From Fremontodendron californicum (lineage: Eukaryota; Streptophyta; Magnoliopsida; Malvales; Malvaceae): a DNA stretch of 64,000 nucleotides. Shown here piece by piece: positions 35,736-46,319 of this stretch. The stretch lies in assembly GCA_030761205.1 (NCBI GenBank), contig JAULJL010000004.1:36800172-36864171 (forward strand). The letters are read 5' to 3'. Each line of letters opens with the position of its first letter. Position 1 is the stretch's first letter. A program made the translations under genes and the position numbers. The notes under the pieces were generated by a model that searched no databases, was not told where the DNA came from, and saw only the letters and a list, made by a program, of their open reading frames with translations.

Positions 35736-36039
35736 GTTACCACGATTGGAGAGATATGATGATTTTCATGCATTGCATTACACTCATGACGTTTATTTCA
35801 TTGAATTGCATTACATAGCATTCATGACATTCATGGCATGTATTTAACATGTAAGAAAGATTTTGAGTTAGACTTTTGAATTTTGAAATCAAACTTTTTT
35901 AAAGGAAAATTCTTGGACCTTAGTTGAGATGAAAATTTTGGTCTTTTAGATTTTGTACCTTGGTTGAAAAGATGAGTTTAGACTTTGGTAGTAATTAAAA
36001 TTTTTAAGATGAGATTTTATCAAAGACCAGAATGATTTA

Positions 36040-36232
36040 GTGTGAATCCTTAGCTAAGTGAGAATCCTTAGTTTAGTGTGAATCCTTATTTTGGTGAGAA
36101 TCCTTAGTTTAGTGTGAATCCTTAGCTAAGTGAGAATCCTTTAGCTTAGTGAGAATCTTTATTTTGAGTGAGAATCTTTTAACTTAGTGGGAATCTTTAT
36201 TTTGGATGCGAATCCTTTGGATTGAGAAGATT
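36040..36232 (+). repeat. Short tandem repeat array (about 17-bp units)
   Basis: About 11 degenerate units of the form GTGAATCCTTAGTTTA / GTGAGAATCCTTAGCTAA. It lies between the 21-bp and the 33-bp arrays of the same element. Confidence 0.85.
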
Positions 36233-36537
36233 CAATCTATCAGTTTGAAGCCAAGTGCAAATAGAGATGAATGATGAGCTTGAGAACCTTTTATCAAGAA
36301 ATTCAGGGAGTTGATTTATAGAGCATTATGACATCCATTTGCACGATATGCATCGACATTCATGGCATTCATGTACTGCATTGCATTTATTTGCACATAA
36401 GAAAGTTTATTTCAGGTACTCAGTATGATTTGGACATGGGTTTGGAATGCTAATTTGCGAGGTTAGCGATTTCTTTCGGGACTCAAGGTAAGATTTTTGA
36501 AGTCTACCTTTACATTTGAGAATTTTGCAAATTTCTT

Positions 36538-37110
36538 TATTTTATTTAAAGTTGAAGCCTCGGTGGAGGAGTCTTTATTTAAAGTTGAAGCCTCGGTGGA
36601 GGAGTTTTTTTATTTAAAGTTGAAGCCTCGGTGGAGGAGTTTTTATTTAAAGTTGAAGCCTCGGTGGAGGAGTATTTATTTAAAGTTGAAGCCTCGGTGG
36701 AGGAGTTTTTATTTAAAGTTGAAGCCTCGGTGGAGGAGTTTTATTTAAAGTTGAAGTCTCGGTGGAGGAGTTTTTATTTAAAGTTGAAGCCTCGGTGGAG
36801 GAGTTTTTATTTAAAGTTGAAGCCTCGGTGGAGGAGTATTTTCATTTAAAGTTGACGCCTCGGTGGAGGAGTTTTTATTTAAAGTTGAAGCCTCGGTGGA
36901 TGAGTATTTATTTAAAGTTGAAGCCTCGGTGGAGGAGTTTTTATTTAAAGTTGAAGCCTCAGTAGAGGAGTTTTATTTAAAGTTGAAGCCTCGGTGGAGG
37001 AGTTTTTATTTAAAGTTGAAGCCTCGGTGTAGGAGTATTTTCATTTAAAGTTGACGCCTCGGTGGAGGAGTATTTTCGTTTAAAGTTGATGCCTCGGTGG
37101 AGGAGTATGT
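36538..37110 (+). repeat. 33-bp tandem repeat array (about 17 copies)
   Basis: Unit core TTTAAAGTTGAAGCCTCGG plus TGGAGGAG and a variable T/A spacer, 31-36 bases long, about 17 copies. A degenerate last unit runs to about 37160. Apparent peptides such as FKVEASVEE are by-products of the repeat. Confidence 0.95.
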
Positions 37111-37241
37111 TTTTACGGTGAGTTTATTTAAAGTTTATGCCTCGCTTAGAGGAGCTTTTCTACGATAGGATTTTCTTTAAGTACATAAGACTTAGTACGG
37201 TGTCTACGTCTTTGCACATCCCCTGTTTCTCAGGGAATGCA

Positions 37242-37255
37242 CAAAGAGGGGCAAC
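37242..37255 (+). other. Polypurine tract of the Gypsy-type element
   Basis: AAAGAGGGGCAAC directly before the 3' LTR start TGTAGAC. This is the expected primer for plus-strand synthesis. Confidence 0.85.
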
Positions 37256-39505
37256 TGTAGACACCGGATTTTATCCGGGTATAATTTTTTATTATTAAAA
37301 CAAAAAAAAAGGAAAAATCAGAAAAACAAAAAAAATAAAATTTTTTGGATAATTCCAAAAATTAAAGGAAAAATCAAAAGAAATTCGGAATTAATACAAA
37401 ATGAGAAAAACAAGTTTGGGTTGAAATAAACTACCTCTTTGGATTGAAATTGGACTCTAAAAAATGAGATTAAATTGAAATTCCTAATCCTAGTGGAACT
37501 AAATCTCTTCTCTATAAAAAGAACCCAAGCACCACAATCAGAAGACAGATCAGAAAATATCAGAAATCAAAGAGAGTTAGAAGCAATTATAGGTTTTTTC
37601 GAAATAAAAAAAATATTTTTTTTGAGAGAAAAAGTTCGAAAATTCAAAAGTAAGAGTTAGAGTTTGTTTCGAAAAAAGTTCTTGAGAAAGAAAAGTTGTG
37701 TTTTAATTAGAGGAAACACATACTAAAAGTTGGTGGCCATTCGACGATCGACGGAGTAGATCGGAGGAGGTGAAGTTTCGAACTTCAATTTCAGATCTAG
37801 GAAATTCTAGAGAGATTCGGAAAAAACTAATTTGATATTTGAAAAGAGGAGACCGAAAGGAATTTTTGGTGATTTTTCGAGAATTTTTTGACCACCGGCA
37901 CCAGCGGCGACGGCAGCAGCAGCGGCGGCGGCATCTCACCGGAATCTGGAAAAATCTGGGTTTGGTATTCTTGGTGTTCTTGGTGTTCTTGAAGAATTGT
38001 AGAGAAAAAGAAGATTTTTGGTAAAAAAAAAAAAAAAAAGAGGTAAAGTCTAACCAAACAAAAAAAAAATCTTTTTAGAAACAACAGGGGGCCCGAGCCA
38101 GCAGGCCCGCGCGCGGCCAGCGTGGCCCGCGCCTGGGCTGGCCCCTGCTGTCTTCATTCTTCCTTTGTTTCAATTTGGCTTTGTTTTTACGTTAATAGTT
38201 CTTTCACTGTTTGCATTTTTTTTTGTCTTATTTGCTTTTGTCTTTTTATGTTTTTATTTTATTATTTATTATTTATTTACTAATAGTTTATTTTAGTTCT
38301 TTTTTTTTTTTGTTGCAGGTTCTATATTATATTATTATTTGTATATTAGTATTAGTATTAGTATTATTATTATTATTTATTATTTACTAACCATATATAT
38401 ATTTTAAAGAAAACTATTATTATCATATTATATTATATTATATTATATTATTATGTTATATTATATATTTTATATATTTAGTGTATATTAATAATTGAAT
38501 ATTTTTAACATTAATAATTATTTATTTTTTAGATTAGATTAATTCAATTGAAGAATAGTTATTTTTAAATAAATAAATTGAGATTTTTCCAATGATGAAA
38601 TTCAAAGAAATTCGAATGGTTAATTTCTGAGAAATTTCTAGGTGAGAAATTTCTCTTAAAAATTCTCCAGAATGAATGGAAGGATATTTTAAGAGATTAA
38701 TTTCAATACCAACAAAAATCAAAAATTTATTTTTTTTAAGAATAATTAATTTTCAAAATATTTTTTCTCTAAATTGATTTTCCATAATAAATGCTTAATT
38801 AAAATTGAAGAATAAATTAAGATTTTTTCCGATGACGAAATTCAAGAAAGTTGTGAATGGTTGACTTTTAAGAAATTTCTAGGTGAGAAAGATTCTTTTA
38901 AAAATTCTCCAGAAAGAATGGAAGAATATTTTAAGAGATGATTTTCGATATGAAAAATCACAATTTATTTTTCAAAACAAACATTAATAAAAATGTGGAT
39001 AATTTTTGGAAGATTAATTTAAGAGAAATAACTTGGCTAAATAATTCTAACTTTTCCGACGACGGAGCCTCTTCAATAGAACGAATGGTTTCTTTTGAAT
39101 ACTCTCGAGGTGAGAAAATATTTTTTAGTAATTTCTCCAGAATGAATGGAAGGAAGACCTAAAAAATAATTTTCGATATTTCTAACTTTAACAATTAAAA
39201 CGAAATATGGAAGACAAGACCAGTTAATTAAGACCTTTCAGGTATCACAAGACTAATTAGGTACTATCTCTTAGATAGGCGTTGTGAGGGTGCTAATCCT
39301 TCCTCACACGTAACCGTACTCCCGAACCTAGTTCTGATAAAGTAGACCAGAACATATTCTTTTTAAGGTACCTTAGTCAAGCTTAGGATTACTTTAAATA
39401 GGATAGATTCATAAAGGTGACTAATCACACCTAGATTAGATGATTAGTGGCGACTCCATTGATTTGCGTCTAGCATGCTGAATTCGTATTTGGCACGTTA
39501 TGACA
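37256..39505 (+). repeat. Gypsy-type element 3' LTR
   Basis: 2250 bp and nearly identical to the 5' LTR. Differences include CCGGGTATA for CCGGATATA, a shorter GCGGC run, GCTGGCCCCTG for GCTGCCCCCTG, and a 3-base insertion CAC near 39430. It ends TTATGACA, followed by the target duplication ATTAA. Confidence 0.95.
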
Positions 39506-39510
39506 ATTAA

Positions 39511-41822
39511 TATTATTATGTTTATAAAAGAAAAGAAAAAAAAATGCGCATTCCCTTAGTAGGCTTCAGAGTTCAGACTTCAGTCACTCATTCGGTGGTC
39601 TGGATTAGAAGTGTAATGGGTTAGGTCGGATCAATTTTGAAAATTTTTATTTGCGTTTGTTTAAGCTTGGATCAGATCGAATTTAAAAGTTTATTTTAAT
39701 ATTTTTAAAAAATATTAAAATATTAAAAAATATATTTTTATATTAATATTTATAAAAAATTATAATTAAATTTAAATAAAAATATATTTTTTTAAATAAA
39801 TAATAATTCGAATCGAATAAAATTATATAAAAAAAATTTCAATTTTAACCCAATTCAAATTAATTTTGTGACAACATGTCTAATCTGGACAGTAGATATT
39901 TTGACCAAAAAACAGAAAGGCCGGAATATGGGCTCATTACCCTATATTTTTCTTTTTCGGCTGAACTTTTCCGGACCAAAATCATATTCTTTTCGAAGTT
40001 CAAACTTAAGCTTCTAAAGAAATTAGTCTGAATTTTCTATGAAATATGAACTAAAACTTAATTAGGAACATTCATATTTTTATAACTGCTAATATCATGA
40101 AGCACGGGGAGAGGAGATTATTAATAGACTTTTCAAATCAAATTAAGCAGTATTTGCAACTTTCATACTCGTAATTTTTTAATATAAGAGCTTTAGAGTT
40201 TAGCCAAACTTTGATTTGAAAAGAATTTAATGACAGAAGTATAGGGAAAAAGCAGAGTATTTTAAGGTATTATTGTATTATTTTAATTTTTATACTAGTT
40301 CGTACCAATTGTATCGGTCTATATCGGTCAATAATAATACATATCGGTTGGTATAAGATTTTGATTTTTTAAATTTTTTTAAAATCTTCACTTATTTGAT
40401 TTTTTAAAATCAATTTTTATTTTTTTATATTGTGATCATTTTTTTTCATAATTATATTTAAAAATCAAATATGTTCATTAAATTACGCTATTGAACATAA
40501 TTAATAATAATTTATTATATTTCTTAATATTTATTTGATATTTAAAAATTTTGGACATTAATTATTTAAATTTTTAAAATTTATATTTGCATATATATAA
40601 TGGAGGTGGATTTGCATGTGTATATAGTATATATTTTATTAAGAAACTTGAAAATAGGTTATATATATATATATATATGAAAAAATATTTGAAAAATATC
40701 GATATATTCGAAACGGTACTCCAAAATACACTAATATCGATACATGCTAATACTAAAATAAAAACGATACGTCCACCGATACGATATTAACTATCTTGCA
40801 TGAGACCCCAAAGAAAAATGATTCAATATGTTGACTTATAATGGGGCTCATGAATTATTATTGCCTTGTTTGGGACTGTAGAATTTTCGGGAGATTTTTT
40901 AGCTAGTAAAAAAGTAATGGTTAATATACAAATTGACTCTAAAATTATATTATTTTTCATAATTTGATATTTAAACTTTCATAATTTAACGGTTTGATGA
41001 TATGTTCTTTTTTTACCAATACAACACGACACGTGGCAATTTTTAAACGTCAGCAATTCCACGTAAGTATTTTAGAAATTTTTATTTTTAATTTACTTTT
41101 TTGAATTAAAAATTTTGAAAAAAATAAAAATATTTTTTGAATTAAAAAATTTATTTTTTTAATTTAAAAAAACTAAAAAAATAAAAATAAAAATAAAAGA
41201 GAGAGAGAAGGGAAATGGGGAGGGAGGCATCGGCCGGTCGGCCCAAGGCAAATGGGCGGTCGGCCCTTGCCACTGCCCTTTCCTCTCTCTTTATTCTTTT
41301 CCTCTTTTTTTTTTTCTTAACATGTCGTCCATCTTGTCGACCCGAGGTAGACCTGCATTCGACGACCCTTTCTTTCCTTTTTTTTTTCTTCCTCTCTCTT
41401 ATGTTTTTCTCGATATTTTTTTTTTAATTTTTAATTTTTATTTAAAAAATAGAAAAAAAAATAAATAAATTACTAACATGAAAAATGTTGATATGGCGTT
41501 GACATTGATAAATGACGCTTTTTTTTATCGATTAGATCAAGTCAATATTTATATAACTACGTTAGTTACTCTTGGGATAACTTAATTAAAAGAATACAAA
41601 TTCATGTACATAATAATAAATATATATTTTTTTTAATTATCAAATCGTGAAAATGAGTAGATAGGTCAATTCCGCAAAAGTAAGATACTTTGACAATTCA
41701 AATGGAAAAAATGTGTTCAGTTTGATGAAGCAACTACCGCCTTTAAGGACTAAAAGGCAGTAAGGCACTAAGGCTTCAATCCCATTCTGTTTTCTCTGAT
41801 ACATCAGCATTGACAAAACGCC
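39511..41822. other. Spacer between Gypsy-type element and intact UGT
   Basis: 39511-39960 continues the flank of UGT copy B, with matches to 15880-16250. It includes a GGGTTAGGTCGGATC-type dispersed repeat (about 39610-39890). About 40300-40800 is rich in ATCGGT/CGATA words, another dispersed repeat. About 40930-41675 may be a degenerate inverted-repeat element: AATTGAC..TTTTCATAATTTGATA at the left edge, and its rough reverse complement at the right. It has a GC-rich core (GGCCGGTCGGCCCAAGG) at about 41230-41265. The UGT promoter should lie in the last 150 bases, but I see no clear TATA box. Confidence 0.45.
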
Positions 41823-43226
41823 ATGGACAGAACAGAAAAGCTTCACATAGCAATGTTCCCATGGCTAGCTTATGGTCACATAATGCCATTTCTTGAGGTT
41901 TCCAAATTCTTAGCTCAAAAGGGTCATCGAATATCCTATATCTCCACACCTAAAAACATTAGCCGCCTCCCTAAACTTCCCCCGCATCTGTCCTCCAACA
42001 TAAGTTTTGTTCAGTTTCCTCTTCCCCAGGTTCATGGCCTACCACCAGGAGTTGAGGCCACATCTGAGGTACCAATCGACAAAGTTCCTTACCTTAAAAG
42101 GGCATATGACAAGCTCCAAGTCCCTTTAACTGAGTTCCTCAAATCCTCAAATGTCAACTGGATAATCCATGACTTTGCTCCTTACTGGTTACCTGGAGTT
42201 GCTACTCCACTCGGCATCAACTTGGTTTTCTTCAGCATATTCAATGCCACTTTGTTTGCTTTCTTGGGTCCACCATCGGCTTTGCTTGATGATCGCCGCA
42301 AGCGACCAGAAGACTTCACAGTTGTTCCTGAGTGGATAGATTATCCTTGTAACATAGCTTTTAAGCTCCATGAGATAGTGAACCACCAACAGTGCATGGA
42401 AGATGTATCTGATTTTAAACGGTTTGGACTAGTGATTCAAGGTTGCCAATTTGTAACTATGCGCAGCTGCTCCGAGTTCGAACCTGATCAGATTGAATTG
42501 CTTCGTAAACTTTACCAGAAACCTGTTGTTCCAGTCGGGTTGCTGCCTCCATCACTCCCATCTAACGAGGATAAAAGAGATGATAAATGGGAGGCTATAA
42601 AAAACTGGCTTGATAGCAAAGGAGAAAAGTCAATTTTCTATGTTGCACTTGGTAGTGAAGTGAATCTGAGTCAAGAATCTATGCACCAGTTGGCATTTGG
42701 GTTAGAGAAATCCAACTTGCCCTTTATTTGGGTGGTTAGGAACCGCCCACTACCACTAGTTGAAGGGCAGTTGGGTAATCAGGGCATGATCCCTCCAGGG
42801 TTCGAAGAACGAGTTTCTAACAGGGGCTTGGTGTTGAGGGATTGGGCACCTCAATTACGGATATTAGCTCACTCCTCTGTCGGGGGTTTCTTGACTCACT
42901 GTGGTTGGAGTTCAGTTATCGAGGCACTCAAGTTGGGTCGGGCTTTGATCTTGTTTTCTGGGGCAAGTTCGGATCAAGGGTTGAACGCTAGGTTGTTGCA
43001 TGGCAAGAAGGTTGGGTTAGAAATAGAGAGAAATGAAGTGGACGGTTCATTTACAAGCGACTTGGTGGCTGAGACGATTAGGAAGGTGATGGTGGAAGCA
43101 GAAGGAGAGCCGATCAGGGCAAATGCGTGGGCAATGAGAGAGATTTTTGGCAATGAAGAGTTAAGTAACAATTACTTGGATGGATTCACTGGGTTCATTG
43201 AAGAGTTTGCAGCACCTTCAGCTTGA
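41823..43226 (+). CDS. UDP-glycosyltransferase, UGT91 type (copy C, intact)
   Basis: A cytosolic family-1 glycosyltransferase of 467 aa in a single exon, starting at ATG 41823 (GCCATGGA). The catalytic His is H19 in YGHIMPF and its partner Asp is D117 in HDFAPYW. The PSPG donor-binding box spans residues 341-384, from WAPQLRILAHSSVGGF through THCGWSSVIEA to GASSDQ. The final Gln fits UDP-glucose-like donors in many UGTs. The start LHIAMFPWLAYGHIMPFLEV and the GW(S)SVIEAL..LFSGASSDQGLNARLL style place it with UGT91. These enzymes often add a second sugar to flavonoid, terpenoid or saponin glycosides, and some use UDP-rhamnose. The actual substrate cannot be read from sequence. It is the only complete copy of the three-member array. 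Confidence 0.93.
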   Translation: MDRTEKLHIAMFPWLAYGHIMPFLEVSKFLAQKGHRISYISTPKNISRLPKLPPHLSSNISFVQFPLPQVHGLPPGVEATSEVPIDKVPYLKRAYDKLQVPLTEFLKSSNVNWIIHDFAPYWLPGVATPLGINLVFFSIFNATLFAFLGPPSALLDDRRKRPEDFTVVPEWIDYPCNIAFKLHEIVNHQQCMEDVSDFKRFGLVIQGCQFVTMRSCSEFEPDQIELLRKLYQKPVVPVGLLPPSLPSNEDKRDDKWEAIKNWLDSKGEKSIFYVALGSEVNLSQESMHQLAFGLEKSNLPFIWVVRNRPLPLVEGQLGNQGMIPPGFEERVSNRGLVLRDWAPQLRILAHSSVGGFLTHCGWSSVIEALKLGRALILFSGASSDQGLNARLLHGKKVGLEIERNEVDGSFTSDLVAETIRKVMVEAEGEPIRANAWAMREIFGNEELSNNYLDGFTGFIEEFAAPSA

Positions 43227-43819
43227 GAGGTTTAAGTTATCGATATGCTTCATGCATATATCATCATCAGTAGCTAACCTTTCCACTTTCTAGGTGAAAA
43301 TGTACTACTTCTGGTTAAATAATTAAAGTCTTGTCTTCCATCAAAAAGTACTAATAAAGTGTTGTGTGATGCTTTGCGAAAATTTATTGATGGTATAGTT
43401 AAAAAAAAAAAAAAAAAGTTTTGTATGGTTATGAACACTATGGGCAGAGATGCAGGCACTAGCCTATATCAGAAAATTATACAAACTAGTAGCTACTTTG
43501 ATATGGAAGAAACAAACCCATCAGTATAGTTTATTGCATTAAAAAAATAATGTTAAACTAAATTTGAGCTTAACACAGGTGATTCATGTAGTTATCTTTA
43601 AAAATTGAAATTCATCATGCCAATATACTTAAAGTTCAAATCTTAACATCTGCAGTCATTTAAAAATAATGCTAAACCCATCAATATAATCTATATCACA
43701 ACTAAAATCTCCATTAATGTTAAATATTCTGCATTTATACCCTAACCTCACACAATTAAAATACCCTAAAAAGAAACACTTAAAAAGAGCCAAAGAGGGC
43801 ATTAAAACAATTTTTGTTT
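43227..43819. other. UGT 3' flank, no gene seen
   Basis: Probable 3' UTR of the UGT, then AT-rich spacer with a poly-A run (about 43400) and a dispersed-repeat segment near 43555-43660 (GTGATTCATGTAGTTATC .. TTCAAATCTTAACATC). Confidence 0.5.
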
Positions 43820-44330
43820 TTTGTTTTTGATAAAAAGCAAACTTCATTGATGATTAACCAAACATTAAGATGACAAAGAGAATCAAGGATAGATCCAACC
43901 CAAACTCTTTGATTACTCTATTTGACATTCCATTTTAGACTTTTAGGCCATCTTATGAGCAAATTTATCGACACATGAGAGAAATGGCATCAGCTAAAGT
44001 CCAAAATCAATTACAATACTACTTTTCCATTCACAAAATCTAGTTTCCTGCTTAGTGAGTTCATTTACGTTACGGCTATAAGAGAATCATTTTCCAAGAT
44101 TAAATCTTTGTACCCCAGCTCACGAGCCAATTCTAATCCAAAATCAATTACAATACTACTTTTCCATTCACAAAATCTAGTTTCTTGCTTAGTGAGTTCA
44201 TTTACGTTACGGCTATAAGAGAATCATTTTCCAAGATTAAATCTTTGTACCCAGCTCACGAGCCAATTCTAATCCAAAATAAAATAGCCTTCATCGCTGC
44301 AAGAAAACAATCTGATACATAGCAGCAACA
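43820..44330 (-). pseudogene. LINE RNase H (RVT_3) remnant
   Basis: On the minus strand the segment reads LELARELGYKDLILENDSLI, then after stops HVSINLLIRWPKSLK and VWVGSILDSLC. This is the order of the RNase H-like domain at the end of plant non-LTR pol (GL.LA..LG...LILE.DS..A .. H..N..AH.LAK .. W.G..PD), close to its final exon. The domain is full of stops and partly duplicated (44001-44273). Only the 3' end of an element is left, as usual for LINE insertions. A similar domain exists in some host-encoded proteins, so LINE origin is likely but not certain. Confidence 0.6.
44001..44273. repeat. 137-bp tandem duplication inside the RNase H remnant
   Basis: 44001-44137 is repeated at 44138-44273 with two differences (CCTGCTT/CTTGCTT and one C lost in CCCC). 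The near identity shows the duplication is much younger than the decay of the domain around it. Confidence 0.95.
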
Positions 44331-45559
44331 CAAAAGCATACAATTCACTATTTGCTAAAGGAATATTCTTAAATAAATTGCGACCTTAATTAGATTTTTT
44401 TATTTTTTTTGGATACCAGAGTTTGAGATATTGCAATATTGATGGATGGAGACATGGAGTATTGCTATTTAACAGGTTTTATTTTTAGTTAATCCAAATT
44501 AAGTTCTCTAATTCAAGTAGTTATAGTGAAAGTTTGCTAAATTAGTTATATTTTGTTGATTGTTTGTTTTGGTAAAAGTATGTTGAGGAAGTTATTCATT
44601 CTTTTTATATAAAAGAGATTGTGATTTGAAACTAAGGGATTATATATAAGTATTGGAATTCGAATATCAAATTTACTAAATGTTCATTTTTTTAAAAATA
44701 ATTGTATGAATTAATTAAATTAAACTAATTGAATTAAACCTAGGTTCAAGTTATGAACTTTTCTACTTCTACTGTTAATTATCAGGAAGTTAGATTTTGG
44801 CTTTTATTGACTTTTATACCGTTTAAGATTCAAAACCAAGAGAACTGAATTTCGGCTTTTCTTGACTTTTAAACTGCTTGACATCCAAAACAAAAGTGGT
44901 GGACTTTTGGCTTTTATCGCTTATAAGGAAAGAAAAAGGGTTCTAATCGTTTCAAACTTAATAATTTAAAATAAAAAAACATACATTCGGTAAGAAAATT
45001 AGGTAGATGATAACAAAGCTATACCCCCATAAGGACAAAATGAATATTATTGCCGACTGTTTTAAAGACTTCTCAAAAGTAAAAAAGAGATAAAATAAAA
45101 AATAAAAAAAATAATGCTATTAGTTTCCATTATGCTTTATTTAAATGCGGGGTGATACCGTACCGTAATATTATTTATGATTAAATTTTTTAAAGTTCAA
45201 TCATAAATCGTAATTACGGTGCCACGGGAGGGATTAGTACATACATTCAAATGAAATATTAGTGTGACATTGTCAAAGAATAATTTTTTTTAATAATATA
45301 CCAAAAATTCTCTTTTAAGAACATATTAATATTGAAATCATGACCAACAATCATTTGATCTGTTGATAGAATGCTAGACTCTTAATTTTAATAATCAAAA
45401 ACCAAATCCTAATAACTTCAAATATATATATTAAAATCATGCGCGGCAATGCATTCCTAAACAAAATTCTTGTCAAAACAGAAATTGGGAATTATAAACG
45501 GGAATTTTGCTTTCTTTCTGTTTTTGTTGTTGTTTCGTAGGCTTTAATGTTATGGACCT
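44331..45559. other. Intergenic, no gene seen
   Basis: AT-rich. At about 44790-44930 there are two to three diverged copies of a roughly 62-bp unit (TTTTGGCTTTTATTGACTTTTA .. CAAAAC). Nothing else is recognised. Confidence 0.45.
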
Positions 45560-45704
45560 GATAGAGTTGGAGGCTTGGAGCCCAAGACAAGAAAATGGGA
45601 GGATTGGGCTGAAGTGGAACAGCTGCGTCTAGAATTACAAAATACTGTTGGTTTGCCAATGTATAAACAAGCTTGTGAAGAGCTTGTCCACACCCAGAAC
45701 CAGG
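45560..45704 (+). pseudogene. U-box kinase-type exon fragment, copy 2
   Basis: One frame reads KTRKWEDWAEVEQLRLELQN, then TVGLPMYKQACEELVHTQNQ, and is followed by GTGAGAAA, a good donor. The AEVEQLRLELQNTV.MYKQACEEL pattern is the coiled coil between the USP and kinase parts of plant U-box kinase proteins (PUB class). No kinase or U-box follows, so it is an isolated exon fragment. A shorter, more damaged copy lies at 20063-20108, so a piece of this gene travelled with the UGT region duplications. Confidence 0.65.
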
Positions 45705-45984
45705 TGAGAAACTGATCTGAGTATCATATTGACTTGCATTCATATTTGAATTTTAGGAAAAACTATATGAAACATGTTTGATAAGGAGAATAAGTATGTT
45801 TTGTAAATCAGATAAACATGAAATTAAATATATATATATATATTGAAAGGTTAGAACTGATGCCAATTTCATTCTCTGTTTCAGCTATATGAAAATTAGA
45901 CAAAGCAGGCTTCCAAGACTACGTTTGTTTTTCGTGAGATCAGATATCAAAAACCTATGTTGCTCTGACTTTTATTTTTATTTT

Positions 45985-46135
45985 TAAGTATTCGTGTCCG
46001 ACGCATATCTGGACATGATTGATCTCTAAAGATCTTCCAAATACATAAAAAAATAAAAACTTAGAATAAATCAAATATACTCGTATTGGACACATATCCG
46101 TATCCGACACTCACACCCGAATTCGAGGAACATGG
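45985..46135 (+). repeat. Dispersed repeat, copy 2
   Basis: Same-orientation partner of 3420-3585 (shared CCAAATACAT, ACTTAGAATAAATCAAA and CCGACACTCACA). Confidence 0.7.
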
Positions 46136-46319
46136 TCCAAAACAGACAGCAAATAAATTGCAACCTAACAAAACAATACTGAATAGGAGCAGTTTACCTT
46201 ACCTATGTTGTCTGTGATATTAGGCCTAGCTGATTCTTTCTCAAGTAAACTTCCTTCAACAGAACCCGTAGCTTTGGTCTTTGAAACATAATCCTTGACA
46301 TCTCCCATTTCCCAAAACC

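Larger units (their letters stand above)
27358..39505 (+). mobile_element. Full-length Gypsy-type LTR element, gag-only (non-autonomous)
   Basis: Two near-identical LTRs (27358-29616 and 37256-39505) start TGTAGACACC and end TTATGACA. They are flanked by a 5-bp target duplication ATTAA (27353-27357 and 39506-39510). The interior has a primer-binding site at 29620, a gag-like DUF7745 frame with stops (30115-32355), about 3 kb of noncoding DNA, three tandem-repeat arrays, and a polypurine tract just before the 3' LTR. No protease, reverse transcriptase or integrase is seen in any frame. LTR style, priming site and gag type point to the Tat/Ogre side of Ty3/Gypsy. By eye the LTRs differ by about two dozen substitutions (about 1%), so the insertion is fairly recent. 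It sits in the 3' flank of UGT copy B. Confidence 0.93.

Noticed and set aside
35100..35847. Long open frames with FKSSGYL or GIFSNPP repeats
   Set aside because: They arise because the 21-bp repeat unit is a multiple of three. Several frames on both strands are open at once, and no start context or domain is seen.
36497..37048. Repeated peptide frames (FKVEASVEE, YLKLKPRWRS)
   Set aside because: These are by-products of the 33-bp tandem array in the Gypsy-type element.
35174..37110. Repeat arrays considered as CRISPR
   Set aside because: This is a plant nuclear region. The units are contiguous, without unique spacers, and lie inside a retrotransposon.
41215..41427. Small frame MGREASAGRP.. 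upstream of the UGT
   Set aside because: Low-complexity T-rich tail and no homology. It lies in a probable degenerate inverted-repeat element.
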